Source: Siphonodentalium dalli
Taxonomy: Eukaryota > Mollusca > Scaphopoda > Gadilida > Siphonodentaliidae
Length of the DNA stretch: 64,000 nucleotides
NCBI GenBank assembly: GCA_032622095.1
Contig: CP136065.1
Coordinates: 56,603,949-56,667,948, forward strand
Direction: 5' to 3'
Positions 23,554-35,329 of the stretch are shown here, piece by piece (position 1 is the first letter of the stretch; the number at the start of each line of letters is the position of its first letter). The translations under genes and the position numbers were made by a program. The notes beneath the pieces were generated by a model. The model searched no databases. It was not told where the DNA came from and was given only the letters and a program-made list of their open reading frames with translations.

Positions 23554-26203
23554 AGTTTAATCAACAGTAGGCACGTTTAATCAACAGGTGTTGATTAAAT
23601 GTAAAATTTAAACAGATGGCTTTATTTATATAGTAAGATAGGCGATCGTGGTATAAATATAGGTAAAGAGCGTACGTAAGTTAAACTGCGTTTAAAGTTT
23701 CCGTTTGAATTGTTGGTTTTAGTTCAAATTATTAATTAAGAACTGAACTATTGTAACCTATGGTCCAACCTGAAATTTACAACTGTTGCTGTGTTGAGGC
23801 ATGAACATTCGAATAGCTGAAACTCCAGTTCGGGAGTGGAGATGGGTGGTGAAGCAGCCTCCATCCCATGCACTATCCCTCACGCAACTTACATGATTAG
23901 TTATCACCAATATAATTCACACAGACGTGTGTAAGCACTAAACATATATACGAATCTTCGTTCGGCTGCACTGGAACTTCATAATTGGTTGTTTGAGCAA
24001 TAAGACACCGCGCGATATATAGAAATTCTAGAAGCCCGCTGGACTAGTATAAAAAGTAGTTGACGCCTATACTCAATTTGTTTTCCTAGCAATTATGTCA
24101 CTTTGAGGCGCCACATGTTTCCATTTACTTATATAGAATCCCCAGTCAGTGGGTGCTTCCGCACTTCCGCCCCCTGCAGTGCACTCTATACGTACATTCT
24201 AATGATATATACCACTATATTGTATTGAATTTAATGCAATAGATATCTCTGGCTGTGCTTACATATTGTTTTTACCAATCGAAATCTGATATCTCTGAGC
24301 TTTGAGAGGTGTGTTCCTCGACTAAAATACAATATCGTTTACCCCCCGAAGTTATTATACAATCCAAGATGTTAGCACCAGGTTAACTGCGAAACTATTT
24401 TCGTTGACTATATTACAATAAAGAGTGATTGTTTCACAATTTGGAAATAGATTTTTCTGTCGAGACAAATCGATTATGTTTTCGTTATGTGCAATCGGAA
24501 CGTCTGTCTATTGTTTTTTAGTAATCAACGTTGAAATGAATTCCTATCTATCGTGCTCCAAATAACTTCTCGTCGCCATCCGTCCATATGTACCTAGCAT
24601 GATGACGAATATTACCATCGGTTGTGCTGCGAAGAACATCCAATGTAGCCATGCTTATAAATCTTTGTACTATTTCTTGGGCAATTCTAACTGAGGCTTG
24701 AACCCACGTGGTGTGCGGAGCTCCTAAGTTTACGTATTTTTGCTCGCTTTGTCACATTCCACATTTGTTTCTGGGATCAAAATAGGTAAACATTTTATTT
24801 TCCGAGAATTTGGAGATAGCACATCTTGACAAAAGCGAGCATATAGTGATTACTAGGTTTAAAGATGCACGGTCCGATTTTATACCAAATTAGTGAAATT
24901 TTCCCAAGCAAACCCTCAGCTTACCTAGCTAGTGAAATCGGTGGGAGTAATACTGGTTCACGCCGAAGTACGGTTGCTTTACTATTCTTTTTGTGGACTT
25001 TATGCCCAGTTTCAATGGCGGGATTTTTCGTCAATTTTAATCGACTTTATCATACAAATCAATACAAATTGCTACATTTACCACAAGGAGTTATATCTTA
25101 TGGTCATAATGATGTATTATAATCTCTATCCGTTGTGTTAATTTATGCACATACTATGCCGTGTAATTAGGAGTAATCTCACATTTGATCTGCTTGTTTA
25201 CGTCTGGAGAAGACCCGAAATGTTACAAAGTTCGCGAGGTCAAAATGAGTTCGTATTCTTTTGAAATTATGTAAACATTGTGATTAAATATATTTTTGAC
25301 TTTGAATTTTGTTTTTACTACTTTCAGTTGCCAACTCTTGTGGAGTTCAGAAAAAACTATGTTTTATGTTGAATAGGGCGCGTTACGTTCACAATAGTGA
25401 CATGTTATTAACGTCTTTTGTAATTTAGATGAGCGGGTGATTTATGCTAGAGTCCTCTATAGAAGAGTAAGGCAACAGTACTTCGACATAAACCAGTATT
25501 ATTTCTACCAATTTCACCAGGAAACTCGGACCACTTACCTGGCAAACATCAACTGAAAAATGCTCGCAATCACCATCATTCATATGGTACAAGAATCGTG
25601 AAAATATACAAAAGCATCCACCAGTGTTACGTTTTAAACGAGTACGAAAGATAATAATTTAGAACGCTATTTACTCTCTATAGATTCTGGGGAAATGAAG
25701 GCATTAACGCTCTTTATCGAAGACGATGAGTGGAATTTTTGCTCACCTGACAAAACGTTTAAAGTCGGTATCTGAACACAAACGCATCCCATTGCTGTGT
25801 TCTTTGATAGGATCTAATTAGTTTATGATATTTAAAAGTACCAATTGTAGTTTTTATAGTGTCATTTCAGTTGGTGGGTGTTCAACATGAGACTTGAAAA
25901 GTATATGCCTTTTTTATTTTTGAGCTCCCCAAGCATTAGGATGTTTAACCACTAATTTGCTTCATGGTTGTTCCATGCAGATAATTTGTGTCAGTTATTC
26001 GTGAGCAGAATAATAAGAAATGCCGAGTTATTCTTTAATTTGATGGAAGAATTGTAAGCAGTGATGAATATCGCAAAAAAAATGGACAGGCGAAGTAATA
26101 GCATGCACATGTTGACATAATGATGCAGTAGTCAATTAGATGGGCCCCATGTGTTTGTTGATCAGGTGGGTGCGACCGAACTTGATTTGAATAAGCATTG
26201 CCA

Positions 26204-26394
26204 CTGAGTCGCGGCCATATTGGATCCATCCAGCCCCGTTCCGTTGTTTTAGTGCTACAGATCAAAGTTCTGGAGTAGCATTCCATATATTTAGCTTTTG
26301 AATATTCATATATGGAACTCTATTCCAGAACTTTGACCTGTAGCACTAAAACAACGAAACGGGGCTGGATGGATCCAATATGGCCGCGACTCAG
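26204..26394. mobile_element. Long palindrome
   Basis: Arms of ~85 bp (CTGAGTCGCGGCCATATTGG...; the other end reads CCAATATGGCCGCGACTCAG). The loop is AT-rich near 26300. Mismatches are few. Confidence 0.9.
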
Positions 26395-26999
26395 GGACCA
26401 GTCTAAGGGTTTCAAATGGAGAGAAGCCGTATATATTTGTACGAATGCCTACATTGGATGTTCCTCGAAGCACAACCAATGGCAACATTCGTCATTATTT
26501 TGTCCATAATGGCGGATTGTGGTGAAAAGTTAATTGAAGCACGATAGATAGGAATTCATTACAGCGTTAATTACAGAAAAAAACAACAGGCAGACGTTCT
26601 GATTGCTGCCAAGGAAAAAAATAATCGATTTGCTTCGAGTGAAATATCTGTCTCGAGAATGCGAAGAAACCATTCTCTGATGTAATGAAGTCGACGAATA
26701 TCGTTCTGTCTCACCGAGAGCTTTCCGATGAATGGCAACAAGCAATATTTCCGACTAAATCCTGAAAAGTTACCCATAATTCTGCTGTGGTTAAGAGGTC
26801 GATTAATTAGAGCATTGCTGTATATATAAACTCAGTTCAGCCCACACGCACAACTAGTTAATAATCAAACTTATTCAGTAATTTTTTTGAATGCCCACAT
26901 CAAAATCAATACTGATATAAGTCCAGGATAAATTGCAGATAGAAATGTAATGTTCTGCTGGAGATTACTCCAGTGTATATGTTACAGCCATATCGTGAA

Positions 27000-27110
27000 A
27001 TCGTTAATTTCGTGAAATCATTCAGTCATTTCATGAAACTACTGTATGGGGCAGTCATTTCATGAAACGACTAAAAATGTCAGTCATTGCGTGAAATGAC
27101 TGCAATCTAC
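27000..27110. repeat. Cluster of CATTTCATGAAAC / CGTGAAAT short inverted repeats
   Basis: At least six copies of the half-palindromic core TTTC(A/G)TGAAA occur within ~110 bp, in alternating orientation around CAGTCATT. Confidence 0.6.
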
Positions 27111-27713
27111 TGAAGTTAGAAATGTTTTCAGAATAATGTAATTATGGACCGAAATCAGAAAACTATGTAATTTGTTGATATCAATATTTTATTCACGAAA
27201 GTGACAACGAACACGAGATATAAATGTACACCCAACACAACAAAATTGAGTCTTATTTATGTTAATGTTCAGTTCAAACTACTATGGCAGCGGCTAATTG
27301 TAGAGTAGATCTGCACTGAAACACTTACATCTCTACGTCTTACATTTCTTTGGACCACTGCACGAACATTTGATGAAGTCTTGTCCGCCACAAATTGATG
27401 ACTTAACAACGGCTTCTGGTGTGGGGGGGGGGGTAATCTCGATCAAGGTCTAACCCAGTCAGAAGTGTTCAGGGCAAACGTCGAACTGGATTCTTGAGTA
27501 GAAGCCTATGATGGTACCATACTTTACCGCTATACTATTAGGGTTACATGCAGCAAATAAAGTTCAAAATGTGCTTAGCTTAGGTGGTCTTTTATACAAG
27601 AGGGGCATTAACTCTTGTAAAACAAGGAATTATAATCATACTCTTCAAGTGCTGATTGAGTTCATCAAAAGTTATAAACACATGGAAATATTATTAGATG
27701 ACTATTATTAGAC

Positions 27714-27964
27714 AAGCCTTGAAATAGTGTGTCTGTCATTTGCAGAATGAGGTCCCCAGATGGTGAATTTAGTTATGCTACCCCCATAGCGGGCTAGCAT
27801 CACCAAATTCACCCTCTGTGAACCTCATTCTGCTGAGGTGTAAGCAGAATGAGGTTCCCAGAGGGTGAATTTGGTGATGCTAGCCCGCTATGCGGGGTAG
27901 CATCACTAAATTCACCCTCTGGGGACCTCATTCTGCAAATGACAGACACACTATTTCAAGGCTT
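27714..27964. mobile_element. Nested palindrome (palindrome of palindromes)
   Basis: Outer arms AAGCCTTGAAATAGTGTGTC... pair end to end over ~120 bp. Each arm itself contains an inverted pair of a ~45-bp module (GCAGAATGAGGT..., AGGGTGAATTTGGTGATGCT, AGCCCGCTA), so the module appears four times in alternating orientation. Confidence 0.9.
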
Positions 27965-28249
27965 CGTTTTATATGACTATTGTTGACCGTCACGCGTACT
28001 CCAATGTTATGGTGGGCATCACACGACAGTTTCGAATAGTTCAATGTAAAAGCAAAACACTTTTTTCGGTTATAACTCATAACCTTAATCGAAACAAGAA
28101 TTATTTCTTGCCATTTAATCAGTCATTCGAAAGAGAACCACAATAAGTAGAAGGTAGAAGTAAAACGAGCGAAAAACAGTCCTGAAGATGATTTCCGAAG
28201 AAAACCACGTATAAAATAGAAACCTGACACCCTGTCACTCCACCCTCTA

Positions 28250-28330
28250 GACTATTCGCTGCCAATACTCGTCGGGATTCAAACCACATTCGGCAACTTA
28301 TATATTATACCGGCTGAGATATCCGTTGAT
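28250..28330 (-). mobile_element. SINE head fragment
   Basis: The minus strand carries CTCAGCCGGTAT...GTTGCCGA...GTTTGAATCCCGACGAG, the same tRNA-like head as at 29100. The body was not delimited. Confidence 0.5.
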
Positions 28331-29096
28331 CAAATGGCGTCATCAATTCATCATTTGTATTGGCTAGTGGCAAGTGATCACGCAATTGCGTTGCGCGTGT
28401 TTCTGATATATTTCGGCTGATAGTTTCATTTATTTGACATTGTTAGCATGGGGGTTGTTGATTAGTCTATGTATTTTTGTACTGAGGGCTAGGAGAATAC
28501 GGTTATTGGGCATCGAAGTTCCCTTTTAAATCGTAGGAATTATCGAATAATTTCCATATACATTTAGGCATGTGGTATAGGTGTGGCATATCCCTCGATG
28601 CTGATGTTGGTTTCCGTGTTAATTGGTTGAGAGGCAACATGTAGCGGAAAGACAATTTCGAGAAATAACTGTATGACAACCAATTGTTTTATCATATTCC
28701 GTGGATTGACATCTTATGATTAAATTATTATTTACTTTGTTTAAGTTGAGACTATTAAGATTGTGTTCCAAATAAAATTCGGGGTTCCTCAATCAGTATA
28801 GTGAATTGGTTGGTTTTTGGGTTCCTCAATCATTAGGGTGAATTGGCTGGAATTGAGTTCAAGTGAATTGTCTGGTATTGCTTTCTCACACTAGTTTGAT
28901 TCATGATTGATTGCTGTATGGCGATCAAGTTCTTTCAATTATTCATGAGAAGAAAATTAACAATGCGGAAATATTGAAGTTGATGGAAGATCTGTTGACT
29001 AGTGATGAATCTCGCACAAGTATATTACCAATTGTCTCTAACTGAGGCAATGTGACGCCCATGTTGACAGAAGGGTGCACTATTCAAGTCGATGGT

Positions 29097-29690
29097 GCCC
29101 ACCTCCCGTGGCTCAGTCGGTATGAGTTGCCGAAGCTAGTTTGAATCCCGACGAGCATTGTCAAGGATAAGTCTAGAGCTGTTAAAGGCACGGGCAGCGT
29201 TCGTTGCAGAAATATTCATATTTGTTCAAATCACCACCAACAGAAGGAATATTAAAATATATATAGTTTTGTTCATATGCCAAACATAAACAGCGCGTAA
29301 ATAGTATAGTACGATGGTGTACGTAAACAAGAACCTGCTCGTGTTACAGACAGAAGTTTTGTTTCTGTTTACATAACACAGCGCAATTCTATTGGTTAAT
29401 CACACACAAATGATACAAACGCTCTTTATTATATCCATATCAGGAAAACAGTAACAAATAACGCTCTTTATGTTTACCATATCCGGATCTAAACAAAAGC
29501 CAGGTTCTGTAACATTTTTTGCTTTTGTTTACATAACAAAGGAAAAACATTTGACAATAACATACTGTTTATGCCATATTTCTGATTGGTATAAGAACAA
29601 AGTCTGTTTATATTTTACTATTATTTCTGTTTATGTCGGTTTTTGACGGAGGTGAATATTTTAACAGCATACCCACCGCCAACACCGCCC
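29097..29690 (+). mobile_element. tRNA-derived SINE-like element with 'AACGCTCTTTAT' body
   Basis: The head CCCGTGGCTCAGTCGGTATG and GTTTGAATCCCGACGAG look like A and B boxes. The body has repeated ACGCTCTTTAT and GTTTACATAACA motifs, and the end reads GCATACCCACCGCC. The body is homologous, inverted, to 51480-52005. Related AAAGAGCGTTTGT pieces occur near 43375 and 47655. Confidence 0.65.
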
Positions 29691-30329
29691 GTATCTTTAA
29701 ATTGATAGATATCACATATTCATTAATTTGGGAGCAGTGGACTGACTAAAGACTGAACACCTCAAAATCTCACATTTATAATCCTATCACCACCAGATGT
29801 ATTGAGTAATGGACACCCTCATACATACTACAATAACAGAGAGGTCACTTATCCGTGGATAGAACGGAAAGGCAGTGTTATTTCAAGTAACTTCTGATCA
29901 CGATGGCACTAACTATATTCTTTTCAAAAATATATGTATACCATATAAACCAAATTTCATTTTAATAATAACCCGAAACCATGAATAAATTTTAGCTTTT
30001 AGTTGTTTCTATACTCTAGAAACATGCAAAGTCAGAGCAAAAGAACCAGTCTAAAGATTATTCGCACTTCTGGCGTCTTTCCTATATGTGTACACTGCAT
30101 ATCAGACACACGACAATTTGGATATCCCTTTCACTCTATTCTGTTTCTGACACAAACTTTACCACTACTAGCTCGGTGACAAGCATTACATCATGTCCAA
30201 ATAGTGACCCTGTCATCTATATCTGGTTGACTTAAATATATAAGCTTTATCGCGATGTGGCTTTATTTGAAGACGAGCCATATAGAAGTTAAGCTTGTTG
30301 TGGGATTCCTAACACCGTATATTTAACAT

Positions 30330-30475
30330 ATGCGCAATTGCTCCCATAAGGAGCCTCGCATATGTAAGAGAATACATTGGCCTAACAATATTTACCTTGC
30401 TCTTGTAAGTCAGTGCATTCTCATATATTTGTGAGACTCCCTATGGGAGACTCGCATAGATAAGATAATGCACTG
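30330..30475. mobile_element. Hairpins of the CATTCTCTTATATATGCGAG family
   Basis: One partial hairpin (30330-30382) and one full hairpin (30411-30475). The adjoining sequence is homologous to that after 42053-42125. Confidence 0.7.
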
Positions 30476-30589
30476 GAACATGATCCTTAATGCTGCACAC
30501 AGCTCCCGCCACGAAAGGGTTAAAACTTTTTTAAAAGCAACAGACAAGAATATAATATTGACATCGCCCCAACAGTTTTTCGTCGCGTT

Positions 30590-31855
30590 ATCATAAGTTA
30601 TCTCCGGCAACATTGGTGTACATGTAGATTTAATACCTGGATGTTTTTGCCCCCCCCCCCGACCTATGGATCTGGCGTCAGGTGGCATCAGATATGGCGT
30701 AATAGAGCAACGTCACGATTCGTGGAATCTGCCAGTTCAAGGGTCATTCAAATACCCCCGACGTTTCGCGTATTCATATATATACCCCCCAGGATTCGCG
30801 CACTTTCTCTATATAATAAAAAAAAAAACCCTCTGTCAAGGGTGACCGGAGACATTGCGATATGTACGTGGCGTTGTATCCAATCAGATTGCTAGTTACA
30901 ACCAGATGTGGGGACAATATTAGTTATCTTCGGCAACATCGGGGGTAAATGGAGATTTAATACCTGGATGTCGATTTTGAACCCCGAGACGGAGCCGAGG
31001 GGTTCAAAAAGAGACATCCAGGTATTAAATCTCCATGTACCCCACGATGTTGCCGGAGATAACGATTTTGTCCCCACAACAATAACCATGTCTCCTTAAT
31101 TTAAGTGTGTTTTCATAGGTTATCCGATTAATTCACACCAATAAGAATAATTCAGTAGCTGACCTAAGGACCCGGCGTCAGGTGACGTCAAATTCGGCGT
31201 GCGAGAGCAACGTCACGATTGGTGGAAACTGCCAGTTCAAGGGTCATTCATATACCCCCGATGTTTCACGTGCTCATATATACCCCCGATGTTTGGCGCA
31301 CGTTCTCTTATACCCCGCCGTCAAGGGTGACGGGGACATGGTGATTTAAACGTGGCGTTGTAGCCAATCAGATTGCTAGTTACAACCGGATGTGGGGACA
31401 ATCTAAGTTATCTCCGGCCACATCGTGGGTACATGGAGATTTAATACCCGGATGTCGATTTTGAACCCCCGCCCGAGAGGTTCAAATAGTGACATCCGGT
31501 TATTAAATATCCATGTACCCCATAATGTTGCCCCCACAACAATATACTGTAGCTTTTCGGCCTCAATTTGTGGTTTTCATAGGTTGTCACATTAATTCAC
31601 ACCAATCAGAATAATTCAGTAGCCGACCTATGGACCCGGGGTCATGTGACGTCAAACTCGGTGTGCTATAGCAACGTCTGAACGTCACGATTGGTGAAAA
31701 CTGTCAGCTCAAGGGTAACTCATATATCCCCGCTATTTCGCGCACACGTTTTCGTAAACCGATGTGAAGGGTGACAGGGAGCATGATAATTTGAACGTGG
31801 CATTGTAGCCAATGAGATTACTAATTACAACCGGATGCGGGGGACACTGTTAATA
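30590..31855 (+). repeat. ~460-500 bp tandem array with an internal palindrome per unit
   Basis: GACCTATGGA(C)CCGG starts units at ~30661, 31161 and 31625. Shared blocks include AACGTCACGATTGGTGGAA, TGCCAGTTCAAGGGTCATTC, TACCCCCGATGTTTCGCG and TAGTTACAACCGGATGTGGG. Two units contain palindromes (30898-31080, 31380-31545) with TACCTGGATGTCGATTTTGA arms. The third unit is cut short just before Ly6 exon 2. Confidence 0.85.
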
Positions 31856-31897
31856 TTTTATGCTATATTTTCTAAATAAAATATGTTTTAGTTTCAG

Positions 31898-32026
31898 GGA
31901 GGATTTCCTGTACAAAATGCGATAGCAAAGAACAAAGGGATTGCAGCACTAACCCACCGGAGTCTTCACTGTGTCCATCGAGCGCCGTCGGCTGCTCCAT
32001 TATTAGAGAGAAAGATGCTAACACTG
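31898..32026 (+). CDS. Ly6/uPAR-like GPI-anchored protein, exon 2 (LU domain, first half)
   Basis: This 129-bp exon lies between a good acceptor (TTTTAGTTTCAG, AG at 31896-31897) and the donor G|GTAAAT at 32027, with phase 1 at both ends. In the frame set by exon 1 it encodes residues 27-68, starting ISCTKCDSKEQRDC. Cysteines fall at 30, 33, 41, 51 and 58 of the spliced protein: the CxxC start and cysteine spacing of a Ly6/uPAR (LU, three-finger) domain. A second frame of the exon is also open but has no such pattern; the third is stopped by a TAG. It lies only about 45 bp downstream of a 1.2-kb tandem repeat array. The family (quiver/sleepless, bouncer and other invertebrate Ly6 proteins) is extracellular and membrane-tethered, often modulating receptors or channels or acting in adhesion. 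The specific role here is unknown. Confidence 0.85.
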
Positions 32027-32344
32027 GTAAATTACTATACTATTCTAATCAGCTCCCGACCAATCAGAAGTCTTGAATGTCATGCGACGTTTTCATGAAA
32101 AATCTCCATATAAGCATGACCTCTATAACGTTGAAATTCCCCGTGCGGGCCCGATGTACAATAGGCCTAACGCCCCACTGCGAGCGGTAAGAATCCCCTA
32201 ATGTGGCACCCTGTTTGTCGTGGGTGCATCCCGTGAGGTGTGGTGTAGGAGTCCTGGAGGTACTAGAGCGGCCGTATCACGTGAGGCCTCGACTTTCGAA
32301 TGCGACTTAGCTCGTGGTCCTTTGTTCCTACAACTTTTCAAGAA

Positions 32345-34250
32345 GGGTGGTTGAGTTGACACTGCTCAATCAATCGGCTAGTCAGTGTTCTCCACAGTGT
32401 TTCAGATTACATTTCTGCCATCTGTTCTATTATATTTCTGGTGTCTAGTTGTGTCTTCTGTTTTTTTTTCATGTATGTTTCTTGCGTGTCATGTCTGTTT
32501 GCATTTCGTCTTCATCGCTGTTAAATGTTCAATTGTGCACTGTTCACACCTGTCTCAGTGTGGCGAGGTACCGGGAGGCTGCTATATGTAGTGGCTAAAC
32601 GGATCGCCTCTTCAGCTATGTACCAGTCTTTGGCCCGATCATAATTCGAAGGGTAGTTCGAGGCGGCTGCTGTGCTAGTTGTCGATTTCTTGCTTTTCAT
32701 ATGGCAATTCATTACAACAACAAAACGTAAGAATGACCACCCGCCAAGTTCCAATGATGCTGAGGTCTATCCTCGGTACTTGTTAATGTTTTATCCAAAT
32801 GTCAAGAAACCTTCTGTGTTTGTGATTGATAAAACGCCACAAAGCATAGCAGGACAATTAAAATCTGTCAAACCGATCAGGACTGGGCCACTCAGTGGCT
32901 CTCTTCTGATCGAATGTTCAAGAAAAATTCAAGGTGACGCTCTTGTGCAACTAACACCTATTGCATAAGCACCATTGTTGGTTACTCCCCACAAGACATT
33001 GAACAGTAGCAGAGCTGTTTTAAGAACTCGCGATATAACTGATTCTTCTGAGTCAGAGGTATTGGCCGAGTTGGCACCACAGGGAGTTACAGAAGTCCGT
33101 AGATTTACGAAGACAGTTGGTGGTAAAAACAGTTAAGTTGAACAGTTATCTTTTGACATTCAATTGGTGCGAACATCCACCGACATTGAAGGTTGGGTAT
33201 GTGAAGATGGCTTTCAATACATTTCAATGTTCCAAACCCATTGCGATGTTTTAAATGCCAGGGGTATGACCATGGCCAGGAACATTGTAAAAGTAAAGAA
33301 ACCTTATGTGCCCGATGTTCTATTGTTGGTCATGACCATAAGGATTGTACTAATCTTTAACAAATGTTCAAACTGTTAAGGTTCACATGCTGCAATGAAT
33401 CGTTCATGTCCCATTTGGGACAATGAATTCATTATTCAACGATGTAAGGCTAAGAAGCATCTGTCATATATAGATGCTAAGAAAATAGTTGGTCCTTGGC
33501 CATCTATTCCACAGGTCACATACTCAGCAATCGTGGCAACCAAAACGTGTTTTGAAGCCAGCATTCGGACACAGAATCAAACCAAACTCGTCAGTATACT
33601 GTCGATGAGACATTTCCCCCGAAACAATCTATGCAACTTGATCCTAATGTTCCAAAAGAAAAACCGCCTTTTGCTTCGAAAAAACGTTTGGACTCTCAGA
33701 AAGAGAGGTACATCTTTGAGCTTTCAAAATTTGACCACATGACTGATTAGAAATGGTTAACTCTCAAAGACAAGAAACAGTATTTGTGGGTCGAGGCTGT
33801 CGGTTGGGTGAATGGTGACATTCTGTCTCACCAACACGACCGTCAGCTTGACGCATTGATAAAGGTTCATGCGCGATTCATCAAATACTATAAATACCTT
33901 ATCACCGCAAAAGCTTATTTTAAAAGCTACTTTACATATTTCGATGTGGCTCCTTGATAGATTCGTGTTATTTATTTGCTATTTATTATCTATTCCTGTA
34001 CTACCGTTATGCCGTTTATAGTATGATGGCGCACTAGCCAGTTCTTGAATTTATATCCCTGACTCCAAGTAGAAACATTCCTCTTGGGTGCTTTTATTTG
34101 TAAATAGCTCATCTTTGAAGTGTTTTAATCTAATCCACTATCTGATTTATCTACACAGTTGTTTCGCTCCGATTTTATGTATACCCGATTCAATTCTTCG
34201 TCGTGATATGACATAGCGGCTAAAACGACGTTAATCCCTCAATCAATCAT
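32345..34250 (+). pseudogene. LINE ORF1 (gag-like, zinc-knuckle) relic with 3' end, no reverse transcriptase
   Basis: Three-frame reading gives a mollusc-type non-LTR ORF1: PRYLLMFYP...KPSVFVIDKTPQSIAGQLKSV and SGSLLIECSRK (32790-32930), SESEVLAELAPQGVTEVRRF (~33047-33110), a broken zinc-knuckle region (33230-33390; FQTHCDV and CSNC remain), RSCPIWDNEFIIQRCKAKK (33400-33455), then a Lys-rich C-terminus ending ~33957. Frameshifts and stops interrupt it. The 3' end TTAATCCCTCAATCAATC is the usual (AATC)n terminus of such elements. No ORF2 lies between ORF1 and the 3' end. Confidence 0.82.
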
Positions 34251-34351
34251 TACATTGAAATTATATACATAAAACTCGATTCATGTAAAGGCTGTTACTG
34301 ATTGGTCCCTGTTCAAAATGTCACACGTCGAGAAAGCGGCCATCCAATGTC

Positions 34352-34595
34352 AGTTTCTATAATAAATAGGAAATGTTCATATAATAAGTTCAACAATGAC
34401 ACAGGCCGTTTTGGTGAACTTATTATCTAAACATTTCCCACCAATAAATATGAATAATTCTGCTCTTGTGTTATATTTTGTTCTGTCTGTCGTCTGCTTG
34501 TATTACTTACCTGATCACCCCTCCATATTAATAATAGACTGCTCTAATGTACACTTTTCTTACTAAATGGGATAATCCATTTAGTCTTGAAATGG
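34352..34595. mobile_element. TTAA-type MITE, copy b
   Basis: Left end TTTCTATAATAAATAGG. Right end CATTTAGTCTTGAAATGG is followed by TTAA at 34596. The internal palindrome GAAATGTTCATATAATAAGT is shared with copies a and c. Confidence 0.72.
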
Positions 34596-35135
34596 TTAAT
34601 CTCGCTGACAACCGACGAGTATAGATTTGTGTTGCAGACAAAGCAATGTTATTCGTGCAGGTTCTTGTGTGAGTAGATATGTAGGCTGTTTATATGTCGG
34701 GATCGGTGGGTTCTATGTGCAATTGCGTGGTTTCTCAATCAAATTATCTCCCCGTGCGGTCTTTACCACGCAACCGAAGCATACGACTTTATCACGACCG
34801 TAGCTAAGGGAAACTAAACTAAACTGAGGGTGTATTCGAACCACCATTCTGGTGTTCTCGCGAAAGTGATCCGTGTATGACGATTCGAACACAGAGAACA
34901 TACACAGAATGTGTTCGCGGGCTATGATTCACTCTCCGTCCAGTTTTCGGGGATAGAGATGATAATCCAAACTCATGAACATGAAGTAACGATGTTCCCG
35001 GGCCGGTACTCAGTATACGATTATGGATGTTCTCGGTGTCCATTCTACTAACTGTAGAAATTCATTGGAATGTAAAATGGATATACCATAGCTTAGCATT
35101 GCGTGTTTTTTAAATCTGTTTCTGCACTGTTTCAG

Positions 35136-35329
35136 GAGAGATCAAAAAGTTTCATCGGGGATGTACAACGACTTTGGCGGCCAACGGAAAATGTGAGAAA
35201 CTCGACGGACTTATTAAATGTTATACAGTTTGCTCTACAGACGGTTGTAATATAGCCCACGTAACAGCCTACAGTAAATATACTATTGTCGCTACGTTGG
35301 TGTGCACAGGAGTTTTCGTTTTGTCGTGA
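35136..35329 (+). CDS. Ly6/uPAR-like GPI-anchored protein, exon 3 (LU domain second half, GPI tail, stop)
   Basis: Last coding exon, after the acceptor CTGCACTGTTTCAG (AG at 35134-35135). Phase 1 joins exon 2 by completing a Gly codon. It encodes residues 70-132 and ends in TGA at 35327-35329. Cysteines at 78, 88, 97, 101 and 106 bring the domain to ten. The segment CYTVCSTDGCN (residues 97-107) is the family signature, with the final Cys followed by Asn. After it come about eight linker residues and a hydrophobic C-terminus (YTIVATLVCTGVFVLS) with no cytoplasmic tail, as expected for GPI addition. The spliced total is 399 nt, 132 residues plus stop, a normal length for a single-domain Ly6 protein. 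No N-glycosylation sequon is seen. I saw no clear polyadenylation signal close to the stop. Confidence 0.9.

Larger units (their letters stand above)
308..31897 (+). other. Intron 1 of the Ly6-like gene (repeat-filled, 31.6 kb)
   Basis: Begins GTGAGT and ends TTTCAG. I see no host coding exon I would defend inside it. It holds the repeats and mobile-element remnants listed separately between 1.3 and 31.86 kb. The stretches 308-1340, 5480-6800, 9400-11300, 12000-12880, 20100-22000, 23600-26200 and 28000-29090 are AT-rich sequence with only short chance ORFs, microsatellites and weak hairpins. Its status as one intron is inferred from the phase and signal match of the flanking exons. Confidence 0.6.
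32027..35135 (+). other. Intron 2 of the Ly6-like gene (3.1 kb)
   Basis: Begins GTAAAT and ends TGTTTCAG. It contains a LINE ORF1 relic (32345-34250) and a TTAA-type MITE (34352-34595). The stretch 34640-35100 contains a moderately GC-rich repeat-like segment in which I could not define a gene. Confidence 0.75.
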
